Below are positions 60,734-64,000 of a DNA stretch of 64,000 nucleotides, in pieces. The stretch's first letter is position 1. Every line of letters begins with the position of its first letter. The notes below the pieces were generated by a model that was not told the origin of the DNA, made no database searches, and saw only the letters and a program-made list of their open reading frames with translations. The DNA comes from Paracoccaceae bacterium (GTDB lineage: Bacteria > Pseudomonadota > Alphaproteobacteria > Rhodobacterales > Rhodobacteraceae): NCBI GenBank assembly GCA_024227475.1, contig JAAEUI010000430.1:1-64000 (forward strand), in the 5' to 3' direction. Position numbers and translations under genes: made by a program.

Positions 60734-62035
60734 TTAGCCCCTGCGCTGCATCAATGCCATAAAGAACCCATCCATACCACCACGTTCGGGCCAGTAATCC
60801 GGGCGCAGACGGAGCGATCCTGCTTCCCCTTGCCAGGCGGGTTCACACCCAAGGGTTGCCGGGGCAACCTCACCCAGTTCTGCGTGTTCTGTTTCGGTCA
60901 TGAACTCAGCAACCTGCCGTTCCCCCTCTGCCGGAATCAGAGAGCAGGTGCTGAACACAAGCCTGCCACCCGGTTTCAGCCAGCCGAACGCTTGACGCAA
61001 TAAATCCTGTTGCAACCGCATCAGCGGTTTGAGGTCCATATCCGGGCGGACCAGAGGCAAATCGGGGTGGCGGCGGATGGTGCCTGTCGCCGAACAAGGC
61101 GCATCCAGCAGGATGGCATCAAACGGTTGATCCGGTCCCCATTTCAGAGCATCCGCAATTACAATCTCGGCTTTTAGTTTTGTTCGGGCCAGATTCTCCT
61201 CCACCCGTGCCATCCGGCCCGCAGAAATATCGAGCGCAACGACCTCCGCGCCTGCGGCTGCCAGTTGCAGGGTTTTCCCGCCAGGTGCGGCACAAAGATC
61301 AAGCACACGCTGACCACTGACATCCCCGAGCAGCCGCGCAGCAAGCGCCGCAGCCGCATCCTGAACCCACCAGGCTCCCTCGTCATACCCCGGCAATGCG
61401 GAAATCTGCCCCGGCCTCTTCAGGCGCAAACTTCCGGTTGGCAAAACTTCCGCCCCCAAAACCTGCGCCCAGCGATCGGCATTTCCTGGAGTTCTCAGGG
61501 TCAGATCAACCGGCGGGCGCTGCGTGTGAGCGGCTTCAATCGCCTGGGTCGTCTCCTCACCGAAGGATTTCAACACTGCTCCGCGAATGGATTTTGGCAA
61601 CTTCGGATGCGCTTGCTTTACGAGCAGTCCCGCACCTTCTTCTGCCAGCCTGCGCCCGACGGCATTCACCATGCCGGACAAATGCGCCGTCTTCTGACTG
61701 GCCCGTAAAATCTGCACCGCCGCATTTACCGCAGCGTGGGGAGGAATGTCGTCCAGCAGGATTTCCGCAGCACAAACTCTGAGCGCATTGCGCGCCTTCA
61801 AGGGCGGCGGCTTCTTCAGGAATCCGTCCAGTACACCGTCAAGCCGGGTCACATTCCGCAAAACCAGGGCGGCCAGTGATTGTGCCCGTGCCCGGTCTGC
61901 CGGTGCCAGCTTGGCCAGCGCCCCGTCCGGATCCTCGACAGCGTCAGAAAACAACCGGTGCTCCATAACAACTGCGTGCAACAGGGCAACTGCACCGCGT
62001 CGCGCCAATATCCCGGTTTTTTCTGTCGTTGCCAT
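60734..62035 (-). CDS. rsmB: 16S rRNA (cytosine-C5) methyltransferase, RsmB-like
   Basis: VLDLCAAPGGKTLQLAAAGAEVVALDIS; LLDAPCSATGTIRRHPDL; LVFSTCSLIPAEGE; NusB-like N-terminus; ATG at 62035. Confidence 0.9.
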   Translation of the reverse strand: MATTEKTGILARRGAVALLHAVVMEHRLFSDAVEDPDGALAKLAPADRARAQSLAALVLRNVTRLDGVLDGFLKKPPPLKARNALRVCAAEILLDDIPPHAAVNAAVQILRASQKTAHLSGMVNAVGRRLAEEGAGLLVKQAHPKLPKSIRGAVLKSFGEETTQAIEAAHTQRPPVDLTLRTPGNADRWAQVLGAEVLPTGSLRLKRPGQISALPGYDEGAWWVQDAAAALAARLLGDVSGQRVLDLCAAPGGKTLQLAAAGAEVVALDISAGRMARVEENLARTKLKAEIVIADALKWGPDQPFDAILLDAPCSATGTIRRHPDLPLVRPDMDLKPLMRLQQDLLRQAFGWLKPGGRLVFSTCSLIPAEGERQVAEFMTETEHAELGEVAPATLGCEPAWQGEAGSLRLRPDYWPERGGMDGFFMALMQRRG

Positions 62036-62158
62036 AGAATCCTGCGTTCCTTTTGGCGCTAAATGCACGAAACACCGCGCCTTTACCACCATCCAATCTA
62101 GCAACCTTGCTTTTCCGGCGGATAACACCTTAATAACGCCCAACCCAATGAGGCCCGC

Positions 62159-62341
62159 ATGACCGAAAAACCCGACACTCAACCGATTCCCGACGCCGCA
62201 AAGCGGGCGCTGGCAGAGGCGGAAGAACGGCGTAAAAAAGCCAGGAAAAAACCACTTCCGCTTGAACTTGGCGGTCGTGACGGCCCCGAACCGACCCGTT
62301 ATGGCGATTGGGAGAAGAAAGGTATTATTTCGGATTTTTGA
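62159..62341 (+). CDS. DUF1674 domain-containing protein (SdhAF4-like)
   Basis: PLPLELGGRDGPEPTRYGDWEKKGIISDF C-terminus. Confidence 0.9.
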   Translation: MTEKPDTQPIPDAAKRALAEAEERRKKARKKPLPLELGGRDGPEPTRYGDWEKKGIISDF

Positions 62342-62436
62342 CAAATCCAACCCAATGGGTGACCCCGTTCACCGGTAATTTCACACTTCGGAAACAACGC
62401 TGAATTAGGGTTCTGGCGAATTGCCGGAGCCCTTAC

Positions 62437-63228
62437 ATGTCACGAAGTTACCGCCTGACCGCCCTTATGGTCATTCTCGGCACCATAGCGACCTCAGCCT
62501 TCGGGCAAAGCGATTCCAACCGCATCTGGTTCACCTGGGAACACCGCACCGCCAACCCGGACCTATGCCGCGAGAAAAACCTGTGCCACCCGGTCAGCCG
62601 TTACATCACCCGCCTTGTTGAGCTGCCTCGAACCGAGCGGGCGCGGGCCATGGTCGGCGCCATAGACTCGCTCGCAACCAAACGCGGCCAGCCAGTAGAA
62701 CACCCCGAAACGCCCCTTATCTGCCAGAATGTAAACACTTCGTCGGTTCTTGGGTTCAATCCGGAAAGCTGGGAGTTGTCAGACAAGAAGGCTGCGCTGA
62801 AGGATTTGCCAGGCATCCATTTCTCGGTGCGCAAACTGAAAGCCCCGGTCGATTACGAAGGCCCGTTCGGCGATCAGTTGCAGGCCCTGATGGAAAAGAA
62901 ATTCTGGAAATCAGGGATTCGCGTCCTGACAAAAGACCAGATGGAACGCGCACCCGGACAGCCCGAGTTGAACATCTATTTTTCCAACACCAATCCGGAC
63001 ACCGGATGTTGGTTCTCGGTATTCGCCAGCATGTCACAAACCGTGCTTTTGACCCGCAATCACACGGTTAAGCTGAGGGCGGGCACTTGGGGCAGTTCAG
63101 GTGGTTATTCGTCCGACCACCCGCACCGCAGCGAAATGGATGCAATCCTGGAGGTTGTCGATAAATTCATAGCGGATTACTGGGCTGCAAATTCAGGTAA
63201 AACCCAGAACGTTTCTGTAAAAAACTGA
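62437..63228 (+). CDS. Hypothetical exported protein
   Basis: Signal peptide MSRSYRLTALMVILGTIATSAFGQ; no recognised domain. Confidence 0.7.
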   Translation: MSRSYRLTALMVILGTIATSAFGQSDSNRIWFTWEHRTANPDLCREKNLCHPVSRYITRLVELPRTERARAMVGAIDSLATKRGQPVEHPETPLICQNVNTSSVLGFNPESWELSDKKAALKDLPGIHFSVRKLKAPVDYEGPFGDQLQALMEKKFWKSGIRVLTKDQMERAPGQPELNIYFSNTNPDTGCWFSVFASMSQTVLLTRNHTVKLRAGTWGSSGGYSSDHPHRSEMDAILEVVDKFIADYWAANSGKTQNVSVKN

Positions 63229-63235
63229 AGCTTAA

Positions 63236-64000
63236 CTATGACAGGCCAAGAACATCCAGCATCGAATATTCTCCTGGTGGCTTTCCCAACCCCCACAGTG
63301 CCGCCTTCAGCGCCCCGCGTGAGAAAATCCTGCGGTCGGTCGCGAGGTGGCGCAGCACGATCCGTTCTCCGTCAGCGGCAAAGACCACGTCATGCTCGCC
63401 GACGACATCACCGCCCCGGATGGCGCAAAACCCTATCGCTCCGCGCTCTCGTGCTCCGGTTATCCCGTCGCGCCCCCGGTCGGCAACCTCGTCCAGCATA
63501 GCACCGCGCCCATCCGCTGCCGCCTGTCCCAGCATCAGGGCTGTCCCTGATGGTGCGTCAACCTTGTTCCGGTGATGCGCCTCGATCACCTCAATGTCGA
63601 AATCCTCGTCAAGCGCCGCAGCAACCTGGCGCGTCAACTGAACCAGCAGATTGACACCCAGGCTCATGTTCCCGGCCCGTACCACGCAGGCATGCCGCGC
63701 GGCCGCGGAAATCTTTACAAGTTGATCCACATCCATCCCGGTTGTGCCAATCACATGCACGGCCCGCGCCTGGGCCGCCAAAACCGAGTGTTCTACCGTT
63801 GCGGCAGGCGCGGTAAAGTCGATCACCGCTTGAGACTTCGCGAAAACTTCCAGCGGGTCATCCGAAACCGCAACCCCGATCTCGGCCCCGCCCATACAAG
63901 TGCCAACGTCACGCCCCACCCAATCGTGCCCCGCACGTTCTGTCACTCCGGCCAGCGCCGCTTTTTCGCTCTGCAAGACCTCGCGGATCAGCATCTGGCC
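63236..64000 (-). CDS. dapB: 4-hydroxy-tetrahydrodipicolinate reductase, truncated at window end
   Basis: [59 protein letters not shown]-terminus continues past the window. Confidence 0.93.
   Translation of the reverse strand, partial: GQMLIREVLQSEKAALAGVTERAGHDWVGRDVGTCMGGAEIGVAVSDDPLEVFAKSQAVIDFTAPAATVEHSVLAAQARAVHVIGTTGMDVDQLVKISAAARHACVVRAGNMSLGVNLLVQLTRQVAAALDEDFDIEVIEAHHRNKVDAPSGTALMLGQAAADGRGAMLDEVADRGRDGITGARERGAIGFCAIRGGDVVGEHDVVFAADGERIVLRHLATDRRIFSRGALKAALWGLGKPPGEYSMLDVLGLS

Overview
The window is an alphaproteobacterial chromosome segment. Gene content and protein signatures (RpoE/ChrR, CycM-like cytochrome c, YejABEF, DUF3035, DUF1674, DUF3422) suggest Rhodobacterales/roseobacter group. 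From left to right it contains: (1) PotB/PotC-type ABC permeases divergent from a TetR regulator that has a perfect 18-bp palindrome; (2) an apparently complete oxidative L-fucose (6-deoxyhexose) catabolic and ABC transport island, about 2.3-13.8 kb; (3) an HxlR-controlled module of an acyl-CoA-dehydrogenase-fold flavoenzyme, a flavin reductase and an alpha/beta hydrolase, next to a BTAD/TolB/TPR regulator, about 13.8-19.9 kb; (4) a tightly overlapping operon (class III aminotransferase, two enolase-superfamily enzymes, cupin, MDR dehydrogenase, FAD/GcvT oxidoreductase) divergent from RpiR plus a Rieske oxygenase, followed by DsbA-like, Asp/Glu-racemase-fold and sulfotransferase-like genes, about 20-31.7 kb, resembling quaternary-amine catabolism; (5) the SRP RNA gene and housekeeping, signalling and transport genes: nudC, triple-GAF cyclase, prephenate dehydratase, cytochrome c, yejABEF, a PhnD-like protein with a hybrid kinase, rpoE-chrR, rmuC, mutL, M16 peptidases, lspA, purH, heparinase-like, rsmB, dapB. 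The most notable unexplained structure is a dispersed ~115-bp intergenic repeat family with TAGAGCG ends. At four sites the terminal TAG is exactly the stop codon of the flanking gene. There are also several candidate operators, a four-copy 11-bp phased repeat beside the SRP RNA gene, and an anomalous prephenate dehydratase start. No CRISPR array, tRNA, rRNA operon, phage or transposase was seen. All assignments come from reading the sequence; no database search was run.
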